Source of the DNA: Ramlibacter agri
GTDB lineage: Bacteria; Pseudomonadota; Gammaproteobacteria; Burkholderiales; Burkholderiaceae_C
Length of the DNA: 64,000 nt
Assembly: GCF_012927085.1 (NCBI RefSeq)
Contig: NZ_JABBFX010000002.1
Coordinates: 1,054,001 to 1,118,000, forward strand
Direction: 5' to 3'
The notes beneath the pieces were generated by a model. The model saw only the letters and a program-made list of their open reading frames with translations, searched no databases and was not told the origin of the DNA. This document shows, piece by piece, positions 26,326-34,594 of this stretch (position 1 is the first letter of the stretch; each line of letters begins with the position of its first letter). Both the position numbers and the translations under genes were made by a program.

Positions 26326-27252
26326 TCACGAGACGACCTGGTAGTAGAGGTTCTGCGGGTGGCGCGCCTGGGCGAAGAAGAACCAGCGCTCCGCCAGCAG
26401 GCCGGCGAACTGCAGCGGGAAGGCGAGCAGGCACACGGCCGGCGCGTTCGCCGCGATGCCGATGGCGAGCACCACGATTGGCAAGGCGAAGGTGAACACC
26501 AGGAATATCCGCTTGGTGTTGCGCACCACGCTCGCAGTGGCGCCGTGGAAGAACTCGCGCGTGTTGAACGAGCCGCCGGTCATGCCCATGGACTTCTGCA
26601 CGACGCGCTGCGCCTGGATGCCCGTGGCCGACTGCGTGGTGGACTTCGGCTTCAGGCGCGCATTGCGGCGCAGCGCGAGGCCGCGCGTGATCCACGCGGC
26701 CGCCGTGAAGGCGATGGCCCAAGGCACGACGCCCACCGCGAAGCGCGTCTCGCCGGCCAGCACCGCCAGCGCGCAGGTGGCGACCAGGCCGGAGGACAGG
26801 CCCAGCAGCATGTAGTTGACGATGGTCAGCGGATGCGCCCATTCCTGAATGAAGCGGATGCACGCATAGATCATCGCCGTGCAGTACCACAGCAGGAAGG
26901 CGAAGGCGATCGTGAGCCAGGCCAGCACCGGCCTGGCCGCGGCGCCGTTCGACGCGAGGACTGCCCAGGCGCCGGTGAGGCAGATGAACACCGGCAGCAC
27001 GATCACTTCGCGCGACATCCACGAGGTGCGCCACATCAGGGCGGCGCGCCAGGCGCGCAGCGGATGCCCCAGGTGGAAGAAGGACGCAGCCAGCGCGACC
27101 AGCAGCAGGCCGGTGGCGACCCACAGGATGGCCGAAGCCAGGCCCGCCGCGGGCGCGACGCCGAGCAAGGTGGCCACGGCCAGCGCAACCGCCAGGCCCT
27201 GCGCGACGCCGGCGATCGTGGTGAACAGGATGATGGACGCGGCGGGCTTCAT
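26326..27252 (-). CDS. soeC: membrane anchor subunit of cytoplasmic sulfite dehydrogenase (DmsC/NrfD-like)
   Basis: A 308-residue integral membrane protein with about eight hydrophobic segments, of the DMSO reductase anchor type. It includes FFHLGHPLRAWRA, a conserved loop after the second helix, and a C-terminal ERWFFFAQARHPQNLYY. It should anchor SoeAB to the cytoplasmic face and pass electrons to quinone. The ATG at 27252 overlaps the FeS subunit stop by four bases; a longer in-frame start would overlap soeB extensively and is rejected. It is the third gene of soeABC and convergent with the CoA ligase. Confidence 0.8.
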   Translation of the reverse strand: MKPAASIILFTTIAGVAQGLAVALAVATLLGVAPAAGLASAILWVATGLLLVALAASFFHLGHPLRAWRAALMWRTSWMSREVIVLPVFICLTGAWAVLASNGAAARPVLAWLTIAFAFLLWYCTAMIYACIRFIQEWAHPLTIVNYMLLGLSSGLVATCALAVLAGETRFAVGVVPWAIAFTAAAWITRGLALRRNARLKPKSTTQSATGIQAQRVVQKSMGMTGGSFNTREFFHGATASVVRNTKRIFLVFTFALPIVVLAIGIAANAPAVCLLAFPLQFAGLLAERWFFFAQARHPQNLYYQVVS

Positions 27253-28007
27253 GCGGCGCCCTCCTCCGCCGGCGCGGCCTGCTTGGCCCGTGACGGCGTG
27301 ACCTTGCTGCGAAGGTAGTCGCGCAGGCTGAATTCGCCTTGCGTGCTCTCGCAGGTGGACTGCGTCACCTTGCGCGGCAGGTAGTGGTTGGCCGGCTGCG
27401 TCTCCCACTCCGGCATCAGCTGGTAGCCGCCGCGCTCGCGGATCGCCTGGGACACTTCCGAGTCCGGGTCCTTGATGTCGCCGAACAGGCGCGCGCCGGT
27501 GGGGCAGGCCTTGACGCAGGCCGGCTTGCGGTCCGCCGGCGCCAGGTGCTCGTCATAGATCCGGTCCACGCACAGCGTGCACTTGGTCATGACCTTGCGC
27601 TCCTCGTCGAACTCGCGGGCGCCATAGGGGCAGGCCCAGCTGCAGTACTTGCAGCCGATGCACTTGTCGTAGTCCACCAGCACGATGCCGTCTTCCGCCC
27701 GCTTGTAGCTGGCGCCGGTGGGGCACACCGGCACGCAGGGCGGATCCTCGCAATGCACGCAGCTTTTGGGGAAGTGGATGGTCTGCGTGTTCGGGAAGCT
27801 GTCGGCCTCGTAGGTCTGCACCCGGTTGAAGAAGGTGCCGGTGGGCTTGGCGCCGTAGGCGTTCAGGTCGGCCAGCGGGCCGGCCGCGCCCGAGGTGTTC
27901 CATTCCTTGCAGGAGGTCACGCAGGCATGGCAGCCCACGCAGACGTTCAGGTCGATGACCAGCGCCAGCTGCTTGGCCAGCGTTTCGGCTTGTGGGGCTT
28001 GGCTCAT
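27249..28007 (-). CDS. soeB: four-cluster ferredoxin subunit of cytoplasmic sulfite dehydrogenase
   Basis: A 252-residue electron-transfer subunit with four cysteine groups for [4Fe-4S] clusters: CVGCHACVTSC, CVHCEDPPCVPVCP, CIGCKYCSWACP, and CTLC with CVKACP. It has no Tat signal. It links the molybdenum subunit to the membrane anchor. Its ATG at 28007 overlaps the stop of soeA (28004) by four bases. The long C-terminal tail of about 60 residues lacks cysteines except one in STCEST. Confidence 0.88.
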   Translation of the reverse strand: MSQAPQAETLAKQLALVIDLNVCVGCHACVTSCKEWNTSGAAGPLADLNAYGAKPTGTFFNRVQTYEADSFPNTQTIHFPKSCVHCEDPPCVPVCPTGASYKRAEDGIVLVDYDKCIGCKYCSWACPYGAREFDEERKVMTKCTLCVDRIYDEHLAPADRKPACVKACPTGARLFGDIKDPDSEVSQAIRERGGYQLMPEWETQPANHYLPRKVTQSTCESTQGEFSLRDYLRSKVTPSRAKQAAPAEEGAA

Positions 28008-30913
28008 GATTTGCGGTTCACGAAATAGCTGAGGACTTTCCTGGCACCGCCCAGCACGCCGGGCGTGGCGGGCATGGCGGCGACCTGCGGATAGCTCTCG
28101 CCGGCTTCCTCCGGCGCCGCCGGCCGCAGCTTGACGCGCACGTCGTACCAGCCGGCCTGGCCGGTGACGGGGTCCGAGTTGCTGATGCGCTTTTCGCCGA
28201 AAGGCAGTTCCTCGGTGATCAGGTGGTTCAGCAGGAAGCCCTTGCGCGACTCGTCGGCCCGCGGGTCCAGCTGCCAGGCGCCCTTGCCCTTGCCGATGGC
28301 GTTCCAGGTCCAGACGGTGCCCGGCTCCACGGCGTCGCTGTAGCGCACCATGCAACGCACCTGGCCCCACTTGCTGGTAACCCAGGCCCAACCGCCGTCC
28401 GCCACGCCGGCCGCCTGCGCCGTCACCGGGTTCACGTGCAGGTAGTTGTGGCTGTGGATCTGGCGCAGCCAGGCGTTCTGCGAGTCCCAGGAGTGGTACA
28501 TCGCCATCGGGCGCTGCGTGATGGCGGACAGCGGAAACTCCTCCGTGTCCACGCACTCGTTTTCCAGCGGCGCGTACCAGAAAGGCAGCGGGTCGAAATA
28601 GGTGGCGATGCGCTCGCGCAGGTGGTCCGGCGGTTGCCGCCCCTGCGTCTTGCCTTGCGCGGCCAGGCGGAAACTTTGCAGCGTGTCCGAGTAGATCGCC
28701 AGCTGCACCGGGTCGTTGCGCTGGCGCCAGCCCTTGTCCTTGGCGAAGTCCAGGTAAGGCTGGTTCCAGTTGCGCATGTACTGCTGGTCTTCCGGCATGT
28801 GGTACTGGAAGACGCAGTTGTTCTGCGCGTACATCTCCCACTGCTTCGGGTTCGGCTCGCCGCGCAGGTGCTGCGTGCCGTCCTTGCCGCGCCAGCCCAT
28901 GAGGAAGCCCACGCCGGGCTGCGCCTGGTAGTTGACGACGAAGTCCGGATAGTCCTTGAACCTGCGCGAGCCGTCCTCGTTGGTGAAGGCCGGGAACTTG
29001 AGGCGCGAGGCCAGTTCGATCAGCACTTCCTGGAAGGGCTTGCACTGGCCGGTGGGCTCGACGACGGGGATGCGCACTGAATCCACCGGCCCGTCGAACT
29101 CGGAGATCGGCCGGTCCAGCATGCTCATGACGTCGTGCCGCTCGAGGTACGTGGTGTCCGGCAGCACGAGGTCGGCGAAGGCCACCATCTCGCTCTGGAA
29201 GGCGTCGCAGACGACCAGGAAGGGGATCTTGTATTCGCCGTTCGCGTCCTTCGCGTTCAGCTTCTGGCGCACCTCCATGGTGTTCATGGTGGAGTTCCAC
29301 GCCATGTTCGCCATGAAGATCAGCAATGTGTCGATGGTGTACGGGTCGCCGCGCTCCGCGTTGGTGATCACGTTGTGCATCAGCCCGTGCGCCGACAGCG
29401 GATGCTCCCAGCTGAAGGCGTGGTCGATGCGCAGCGGCGAGCCGTCGGCATGCACCGCCAGTTCTTCCGGGTTGGCCGGGAAGCCGAGCGGCGCCGCGTT
29501 GAGCGGCGTGTTCGGCTTGATCATGGCCGGGTCGTTGAAGGCGCGGTAGTTGGGCACGATGTGCCGCGGGTACGGCGCCTTGTGGCGGAAGCCGCCCGGG
29601 GCGTCAATGGTGCCCAGCACGCTCATGAGGACGGCCAGCGCGCGGATCGTCTGGAAGCCGTTGGAGTGCGCCGCCAGCCCGCGCATGGCGTGGAAGGCGA
29701 CCGGCCGGCCCTGCGTGGTGGCGTGTTTCCTGCCCCAGGCGTCGGTCCAGGGAATCGGCAGTTCGAAGGCCTGGTGCAAGGCGGTCTCGCCCATTTCGCG
29801 CGCCAGCAGCTTGATGCGCGCCGCCGGGATGCCGGTGATCTCTTCCGCCCATTCGGCGGTGCAGCTGGCAACGCGATCCCGCAGCAGCTGGAAGGCCGGC
29901 GCCACGCGCGTGCCGTCTTCCAGCTGGTAGTGCCCTTCCAGCGCAAGGTCGCGGCCTTCTTCCACGCCTTGCGGATAGGCCTGCACCACGCGCCCGCTCG
30001 CCTTGTCCCAGGCCAGCTTGTTGTGCGGGTGGCGGCCGTCGCCGGGCGGGCCGTTGGCCGGGTCGAAGGCGAACAGGCCTTCGCGCTCGCCTTCGTCCAG
30101 CACCACCAGCTGCGGCGCGTTGGTGAAGCGCTTGAGGAAGACGTGGTCGACCAGGTCCGTGCGCAGCAGCTCGTGCAGCAGGGCCATGAACAGCGCGCCG
30201 TCGGTGCCGGGGCGGATCGGGATCCATTCGTCGGCGATCGCCGAATAGCCGGTGCGCACCGGGTTGATGGAAATGAAGCGGCCGCCCTCGCGCTTGAACT
30301 TGCCCAGCGCCATCTTCATCGGGTTGCTGTGATGGTCCTCCGCCGTGCCGATCATCACGAACAGCTTCGCGTGGTCCAGGTCGGGGCCGCCGAATTCCCA
30401 GAAGCTGCCGCCCACCGAATAGATCATGCCGGCGGCCATGTTCACCGAGCAGAAGCCGCCGTGCGCCGCGTAGTTGGGCGTGCCGAACTGGCGCGCGAAC
30501 AGGCCCGTGAGCGCCTGCATCTGGTCGCGGCCGGTGAAGAGCGCGAACTTCTTCGGGTCGGTCGCGCGCAGGTGGCCGAGCCGCTCTTCCAGGATGGAGT
30601 AGGCGCGCTCCCAGGAGATGGTTTCGAACTCGCCGTCGCCACGGTCGGCGCCCTGCTTGCGCAGCAGCGGCTGCGTCAGGCGGGCGGGCGACACCTGCTT
30701 CATGATCCCCGAGCTGCCCTTGGCGCAGATCACGCCCTTGTTGATCGGGTGGTCCGGATTGCCGTCGATGTAGCGGACCTGGCCGTCCTTCAGGTGCACG
30801 CGGATGCCGCAGCGGCAGGCGCACATGTAGCAGGTGGTGGTCTTGACCTCGGTCCCGGCCAGCGAACTCCGGGTGGGATCGTGCAGGGGCTCGCCAGAGA
30901 GGAACTTGAGCAT
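28004..30913 (-). CDS. soeA: molybdopterin catalytic subunit of cytoplasmic sulfite dehydrogenase
   Basis: A 969-residue bis-MGD oxidoreductase. The N-terminal [4Fe-4S] motif is C28, C31, C35 and C63 (CYMCACRC ... VICAKG). C155 in GGFCSVN is the probable molybdenum ligand. There is no Tat signal, so the enzyme is cytoplasmic. Length, cysteine ligand, lack of export signal and the soeB/soeC partners match SoeABC, which oxidises sulfite to sulfate and feeds quinone. Thiosulfate, polysulfide or tetrathionate reductase-like alternatives are disfavoured because those catalytic subunits are normally exported. The divergent YeiE-like regulator strengthens the sulfite assignment. Confidence 0.82.
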   Translation of the reverse strand: MLKFLSGEPLHDPTRSSLAGTEVKTTTCYMCACRCGIRVHLKDGQVRYIDGNPDHPINKGVICAKGSSGIMKQVSPARLTQPLLRKQGADRGDGEFETISWERAYSILEERLGHLRATDPKKFALFTGRDQMQALTGLFARQFGTPNYAAHGGFCSVNMAAGMIYSVGGSFWEFGGPDLDHAKLFVMIGTAEDHHSNPMKMALGKFKREGGRFISINPVRTGYSAIADEWIPIRPGTDGALFMALLHELLRTDLVDHVFLKRFTNAPQLVVLDEGEREGLFAFDPANGPPGDGRHPHNKLAWDKASGRVVQAYPQGVEEGRDLALEGHYQLEDGTRVAPAFQLLRDRVASCTAEWAEEITGIPAARIKLLAREMGETALHQAFELPIPWTDAWGRKHATTQGRPVAFHAMRGLAAHSNGFQTIRALAVLMSVLGTIDAPGGFRHKAPYPRHIVPNYRAFNDPAMIKPNTPLNAAPLGFPANPEELAVHADGSPLRIDHAFSWEHPLSAHGLMHNVITNAERGDPYTIDTLLIFMANMAWNSTMNTMEVRQKLNAKDANGEYKIPFLVVCDAFQSEMVAFADLVLPDTTYLERHDVMSMLDRPISEFDGPVDSVRIPVVEPTGQCKPFQEVLIELASRLKFPAFTNEDGSRRFKDYPDFVVNYQAQPGVGFLMGWRGKDGTQHLRGEPNPKQWEMYAQNNCVFQYHMPEDQQYMRNWNQPYLDFAKDKGWRQRNDPVQLAIYSDTLQSFRLAAQGKTQGRQPPDHLRERIATYFDPLPFWYAPLENECVDTEEFPLSAITQRPMAMYHSWDSQNAWLRQIHSHNYLHVNPVTAQAAGVADGGWAWVTSKWGQVRCMVRYSDAVEPGTVWTWNAIGKGKGAWQLDPRADESRKGFLLNHLITEELPFGEKRISNSDPVTGQAGWYDVRVKLRPAAPEEAGESYPQVAAMPATPGVLGGARKVLSYFVNRKS

Positions 30914-30920
30914 ATGCTCA
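30907..30920. promoter_or_regulatory. 14-bp palindrome over the soeA start codon
   Basis: TGAGCATATGCTCA is a perfect palindrome centred at the soeA ATG (30913). A T-N11-A element with partial dyad symmetry (30924-30936) lies 4 bp beyond it, within the soeA/LysR intergenic region. A LysR-type operator here is plausible but unproven. Confidence 0.3.
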
Positions 30921-30965
30921 TGCTAAGGACGATCTAAAGAGTCCAGTCGCATAATTCCGTTTGCA

Positions 30966-31868
30966 GTGACCCGAAAAACCGATCAACGACTCAAGCTCAC
31001 CCTGCGCCAGCTGGAGGTGTTTGCCGCCGTGGCGCGCGGGGGCACTACCCGCGCGGCCGCCGACGAGATCTCGCGCTCGCAGTCGGCGGCCAGCAATGCC
31101 TTGGGCGAGCTGGAGACGGTGCTGGGCGTCCAGCTGTTCGACCGCGTCGGCAAGAAGCTGGTCATCAACGAGAACGGGCGCGCGCTGCTGCCCAAGGCGG
31201 CCGGCATCCTCGATGAAGCGCTGGAGACCGAACTGCTGTTCACCACGGCACACGCGGCGCCCCTGCGCCTGGCCTCCAGCTACACCATCGGCGAATACCT
31301 GCTGCCCGGGCTGATCGCCGGCTGGAAGGCGACGCATGCGCGCAGCAACGTCAAGCTCAAGATCGCCAACACCCACGACGTGTTCGATGCCGTCGCCTCG
31401 TACACCGCGGACCTTGGCTTCATCGAAGGCACGCACACCCACCCGGAAGTGACGGTGCGCCGCTGGCGCAGCGACGAACTGGCGATCGTGGCGGCGCCGG
31501 ACCACCCGCTGGCGCGCCGGCGCGTGACCGCGCGCCAGCTGCAGCAGGCCACCTGGGTGCTGCGCGAAGAAGGCTCCGGCACGCGCGAAGCGGCCGACCG
31601 CTGGCTGATCCGGCACCTGCCGCAGATCGACGTGGAACTGGAGCTTGGCAGCAACGAGGCGGTGAAGCGCGCCGTGGCCGCCGGCATGGGGCTCGGCTGC
31701 CTGTCGCGGCTGGCGGTGCGCGATGCCGTGCAGGAGGGTTGGCTGGCGGAGATCGCCACGGCGCTGCCGCCCACGCAGCGCCCGCTGTCCATCGTGACGC
31801 ACCGGGCCAAGCGGCTGGGCGCGGCGGCCCAGGCTTTCCTGGAGCACTGCATGAGCACTGCGGCCTGA
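30966..31868 (+). CDS. LysR-type regulator, YeiE-like (sulfite-responsive group)
   Basis: A 300-residue LysR protein starting at GTG 30966. The helix-turn-helix region (TLRQLEVFAAVARGG ... SRSQSAASNALGELE) and LFDRVGKKLVINENGR closely resemble E. coli YeiE as I recall it. So do effector-domain pieces such as SSYTIGEYLLPGLIA, DLGFIEG, VLREEGSGTRE and ELGSNEAVK. YeiE has been linked to sulfite sensing and defence. Being divergent from soeABC with only 52 bp between them, it very probably regulates sulfite oxidation. The family assignment is from memory of sequence, not a search. Confidence 0.85.
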   Translation: MTRKTDQRLKLTLRQLEVFAAVARGGTTRAAADEISRSQSAASNALGELETVLGVQLFDRVGKKLVINENGRALLPKAAGILDEALETELLFTTAHAAPLRLASSYTIGEYLLPGLIAGWKATHARSNVKLKIANTHDVFDAVASYTADLGFIEGTHTHPEVTVRRWRSDELAIVAAPDHPLARRRVTARQLQQATWVLREEGSGTREAADRWLIRHLPQIDVELELGSNEAVKRAVAAGMGLGCLSRLAVRDAVQEGWLAEIATALPPTQRPLSIVTHRAKRLGAAAQAFLEHCMSTAA

Positions 31869-31938
31869 TCGCTTTTTCTGCTCAGGCCGATCGGAATTAT
31901 GGGCATCGGCCGTTCACGCGCGCGCCTATGCTGTCCGC

Positions 31939-32322
31939 ATGCAGTTCGACCTGAGTCCCGACCTGTCCCCCACCGCCTGCCTGGACGTCGACTCGGCGTC
32001 GGCCCGCGACCTGGCCTGGCTGCCCTACGCGGTGCGCTTCAAGCTCGACGAATGCGGGTTGACGCTGTCCCTGCGCGACTGGCAGCAGCTGGCCCTCGCC
32101 GAGCGCGCCGCCTTGGTGCGCACGCCGCTCGTTCCCGGCACGACCGGCTTCGAGCAGCTGGCCCGGGCCTGCGGCGCGGGCGACGATGCGGGAGGACAGC
32201 GCACCGACGGCAACGTCGAAGGGGTCGCCAGCCAGGACTGGCTGGCCCGCTCCACGCCCTTCGCGCGCTACGTCCTGCGCAAGCTCGTGCACAAGAAGCT
32301 GGCACATCAGCAAGCAGCCTGA
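31939..32322 (+). CDS. nitrate-reductase-associated-type conserved protein
   Basis: A 127-residue cytoplasmic protein resembling the Nitr_red_assoc family: PYAVRFKLDECGLTLSLRDW near residues 35-54, and a C-terminal PFARYVLRKL. Family members often sit beside assimilatory nitrate reductase genes and have no established mechanism. No nitrate reductase gene is visible here; its neighbours are the YeiE-like regulator and senA. A -10-like TATGCT at 31927-31932 ends six bases before the ATG, with no Shine-Dalgarno, so the mRNA may be leaderless. A central 20-residue stretch is Gly/Asp-rich and probably a loop. Confidence 0.65.
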   Translation: MQFDLSPDLSPTACLDVDSASARDLAWLPYAVRFKLDECGLTLSLRDWQQLALAERAALVRTPLVPGTTGFEQLARACGAGDDAGGQRTDGNVEGVASQDWLARSTPFARYVLRKLVHKKLAHQQAA

Positions 32323-32390
32323 ACGGGCTCCTTCCCTTTTTGCGGCCGCGCGGTGGCCGCGCTGCGGGCGCCGACGCTCGACCTGCGCTC

Positions 32391-33629
32391 TCAGGGCAGC
32401 GCGCAGGACCGCAAGCCGGCGTAGACATCCCGCCGGTGCGGCTCGAAGAAATTGCGATAGCACGCATGCGCCAGGAAGGCTGAAGTCGCCTGGCAGGCCC
32501 CGCGCAGCACGCGCCGCGTGCCGAACCACGGCGCCGAGTAGTCGCGATAAGGATGTGGCGCGAAGCCCGGATGCGGCGCGAACACGCTGGCCGTCCACTC
32601 CCAGGCCTGGCCCCACAGGAAGCCGGGCTGGTGGCGCGCGGCGCATTCCCATTCGGGCTCGGTCGGCAGGCGCCGGCCGGCCCAGCGGCACCAGGCCTCG
32701 GCCTCGTGCGCGCTCAGGTGCTGCGCGGCCTGCTGCAGGCGCAGCCGCTGCCAGCGTCCGCCCGCGGCCTGCTCCCAGCCGGATGGCCCCCAGCGCAGGT
32801 ACAGCGGGAAGCGCACGCGCTGCGCCGCCAGCCAGCGCCGCCCTTCCTCGCTCCACCAGGCGAGGTCCTCGTAGCCGCCCGCCTCCACGAAGGGCAGGTA
32901 GCGGGCCCAGCTCAGGGGCTGTGCATCGATGCGGAAGGCGTCCACCTCCAGCGCCTGCGGCTGCAGCTCGTTGTCGAAGGCGAAGCCGCCCTGCTCCGGG
33001 CCCAGCCGGAAGCTCTGCGCAGGCACGGCCAGCTCCACCGCCTCATCGACGTCCGGCACCGCGGGCGCACGCACCGCCAGCCCCAGGCCTTCGGCCATGT
33101 ACTGGAAGGCTTCGGCGTGCATCAGTTCGTGCAGCGTGACCAGGCGATAGAAGTACAGCGCGTCGTCGCCGGCGTCGGGCGGCAGGTCGGACAGCAGCGC
33201 CAGCGTGCGCTCCAGCGTGCGCGCGAGGTAGTCGCGCGTCCCCGCGGCATCGGGCAGCGCCAGCTCCCAGCGGGTGCGGTGCGCCACCCGGCTCGAGTCG
33301 TACCACTGGTCCGCGCGCGGCAACAGCGAAGGCGCGCGCGCATGCGCCGGATCGCAACGCGTGCCCAGCGCGCGCTGCCGGTTGCGCGCGATCCAGTATT
33401 CCTGGAACCAGGCCAGGTGGCCCAGCTCCCACAGCGGCGGATTGCGTTCCGCCGCGTAAGGCACGCCCGGCCAGCTGCGGCCCAGGGCCGCCTGCCAGTC
33501 GTCGGCCAATGCCAAAGTACGCTCGCGCGCGGCCAGCAAGGCCGCGCGCACATCCGCCGCCAGGCCGCGGCGCAGGGCCTGGGCAGGCGAAGGTCCATCC
33601 GCGCTATAACCGCGCCATGTCGCTTCCAT
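32391..33629 (-). CDS. senA: selenoneine synthase (EgtB-like)
   Basis: A 412-residue non-haem iron enzyme with an N-terminal DinB-like domain and a C-terminal formylglycine-generating-enzyme-like domain. Predicted iron ligands are H71 (GHLAWF) and H167/H171 (HELMHAE). The C-terminal part has RLPTEPEWECAA and ends in YAGLRSCALP. SenA joins hercynine to a selenosugar oxidatively in selenoneine formation. The assignment over EgtB rests on the divergent senB and selD neighbours and on a separate egtB at the window end. The ATG at 33629 overlaps the start of senB by 13 bases; a GTG about 26 codons in is an alternative start. Confidence 0.85.
   Translation of the reverse strand: MEATWRGYSADGPSPAQALRRGLAADVRAALLAARERTLALADDWQAALGRSWPGVPYAAERNPPLWELGHLAWFQEYWIARNRQRALGTRCDPAHARAPSLLPRADQWYDSSRVAHRTRWELALPDAAGTRDYLARTLERTLALLSDLPPDAGDDALYFYRLVTLHELMHAEAFQYMAEGLGLAVRAPAVPDVDEAVELAVPAQSFRLGPEQGGFAFDNELQPQALEVDAFRIDAQPLSWARYLPFVEAGGYEDLAWWSEEGRRWLAAQRVRFPLYLRWGPSGWEQAAGGRWQRLRLQQAAQHLSAHEAEAWCRWAGRRLPTEPEWECAARHQPGFLWGQAWEWTASVFAPHPGFAPHPYRDYSAPWFGTRRVLRGACQATSAFLAHACYRNFFEPHRRDVYAGLRSCALP
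33605..33610 (+). promoter_or_regulatory. -10 element placing senB transcription at its start codon
   Basis: TATAAC ends six bases before the senB ATG (33617), and no Shine-Dalgarno or good -35 is visible. If used, the transcript begins at the ATG and is leaderless. Confidence 0.4.
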
Positions 33630-34594
33630 CGCTCGTGATCGTAAGCCCGGCGGCGGCCAACGCCAACAACGGCAATGCGCGCACGGCGGAGCGCTGGGCC
33701 GGCTTCCTCGCCGACGGCTGTGCCGTGCGCATCGTGCAGCGCTGGCCCGACGAGGCGGCCGCGGGCGACGCCGCCATGATCGCCCTGCATGCGCGCCGCA
33801 GCGCACCGGCGATCCGCGCCTGGGCCCAGGCCCATCCGGGGCGCGGGCTGGCCGTGGTGCTGACCGGCACCGACCTCTACCAGGACATCGCGGTCGACGC
33901 CGACGCGCAGCGCTCGCTCGAATTCGCGCAGCAGCTGGTGGCGCTGCAGGAATGCGGGGCCGAGGCGCTGCCGCCCGCGCAGCGCTCCAAGGCCCGCACC
34001 ATCTACCAGTCGAGCCCCGCGCAGCCGCCCCTGGCCAAGCCCGGCGGCGCGCTGCAGGCCGTGATGGTGGGCCACCTGCGACCGGTGAAGGCGCCGCAGA
34101 CGCTGTGGGCCGCCGCGCACCTGCTGCGCACCAGCGAAGGCATCACGTTCACCCACATCGGCGACGCCAGCGGCGACGCGACGCTGCGCGACGAAGCGAC
34201 GGCCACTGCGCGCGATTGCCCGCACTACCGCTGGCTCGGCGCGCTGCCGCATGCGCAGACGCTGGAGCGCATCCGCGCCGCCCACGTGCTGGTCCACACC
34301 AGCACGCTGGAAGGCGGCGCCCACGCGATCCTGGAGGCCGTCAACTGCGGCACGCCGGTGCTGGCCTCGCGCGTGCCGGGCAACGTCGGCATGCTGGGCG
34401 CGGATTACGCCGGCTACTTCCCTGCCGGCGACGCGCCGGCGCTGGCTGCGCTGCTGCGCGCCTGCCAAGACCCCGCATCCGGCCTGCTCGCGCGGCTGGC
34501 TGCACAATGCGCCCTGCGCGCGCCCCTGTTCGCGCCCGCCGCCGAGCGCAGCGCCGTGCTGCGCCTGGCCCAAGACCTGCTGGAAGCCCCATGA
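33617..34594 (+). CDS. senB: selenosugar synthase, SenB-type glycosyltransferase
   Basis: A 325-residue GT-B-fold glycosyltransferase. It starts with VIVSPAAANANNGNARTA, a donor/acceptor N-terminal loop typical of this subgroup. The C-terminal half has VGHLRPVKAP and the E-x7-E motif in EGGAHAILEA (about residues 233-242). SenB uses selenophosphate and a UDP-sugar to make the selenosugar consumed by SenA. The stop overlaps the selD ATG by four bases. The order senB-senC, divergent from senA, is one of the expected layouts for this pathway. Confidence 0.85.
   Translation: MSLPSLVIVSPAAANANNGNARTAERWAGFLADGCAVRIVQRWPDEAAAGDAAMIALHARRSAPAIRAWAQAHPGRGLAVVLTGTDLYQDIAVDADAQRSLEFAQQLVALQECGAEALPPAQRSKARTIYQSSPAQPPLAKPGGALQAVMVGHLRPVKAPQTLWAAAHLLRTSEGITFTHIGDASGDATLRDEATATARDCPHYRWLGALPHAQTLERIRAAHVLVHTSTLEGGAHAILEAVNCGTPVLASRVPGNVGMLGADYAGYFPAGDAPALAALLRACQDPASGLLARLAAQCALRAPLFAPAAERSAVLRLAQDLLEAP

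Noticed and set aside
28004..30913. Formate dehydrogenase, thiosulfate reductase or tetrathionate reductase
   Set aside because: There is no Tat signal and no Sec. The three-subunit soeABC order and the YeiE-like neighbour favour cytoplasmic sulfite dehydrogenase, though biochemical proof is lacking.
32391..33629. senA as a second ergothioneine egtB
   Set aside because: The adjacent senB-type glycosyltransferase and selD, and a separate egtB coupled to egtD at the window end, favour selenoneine synthase.
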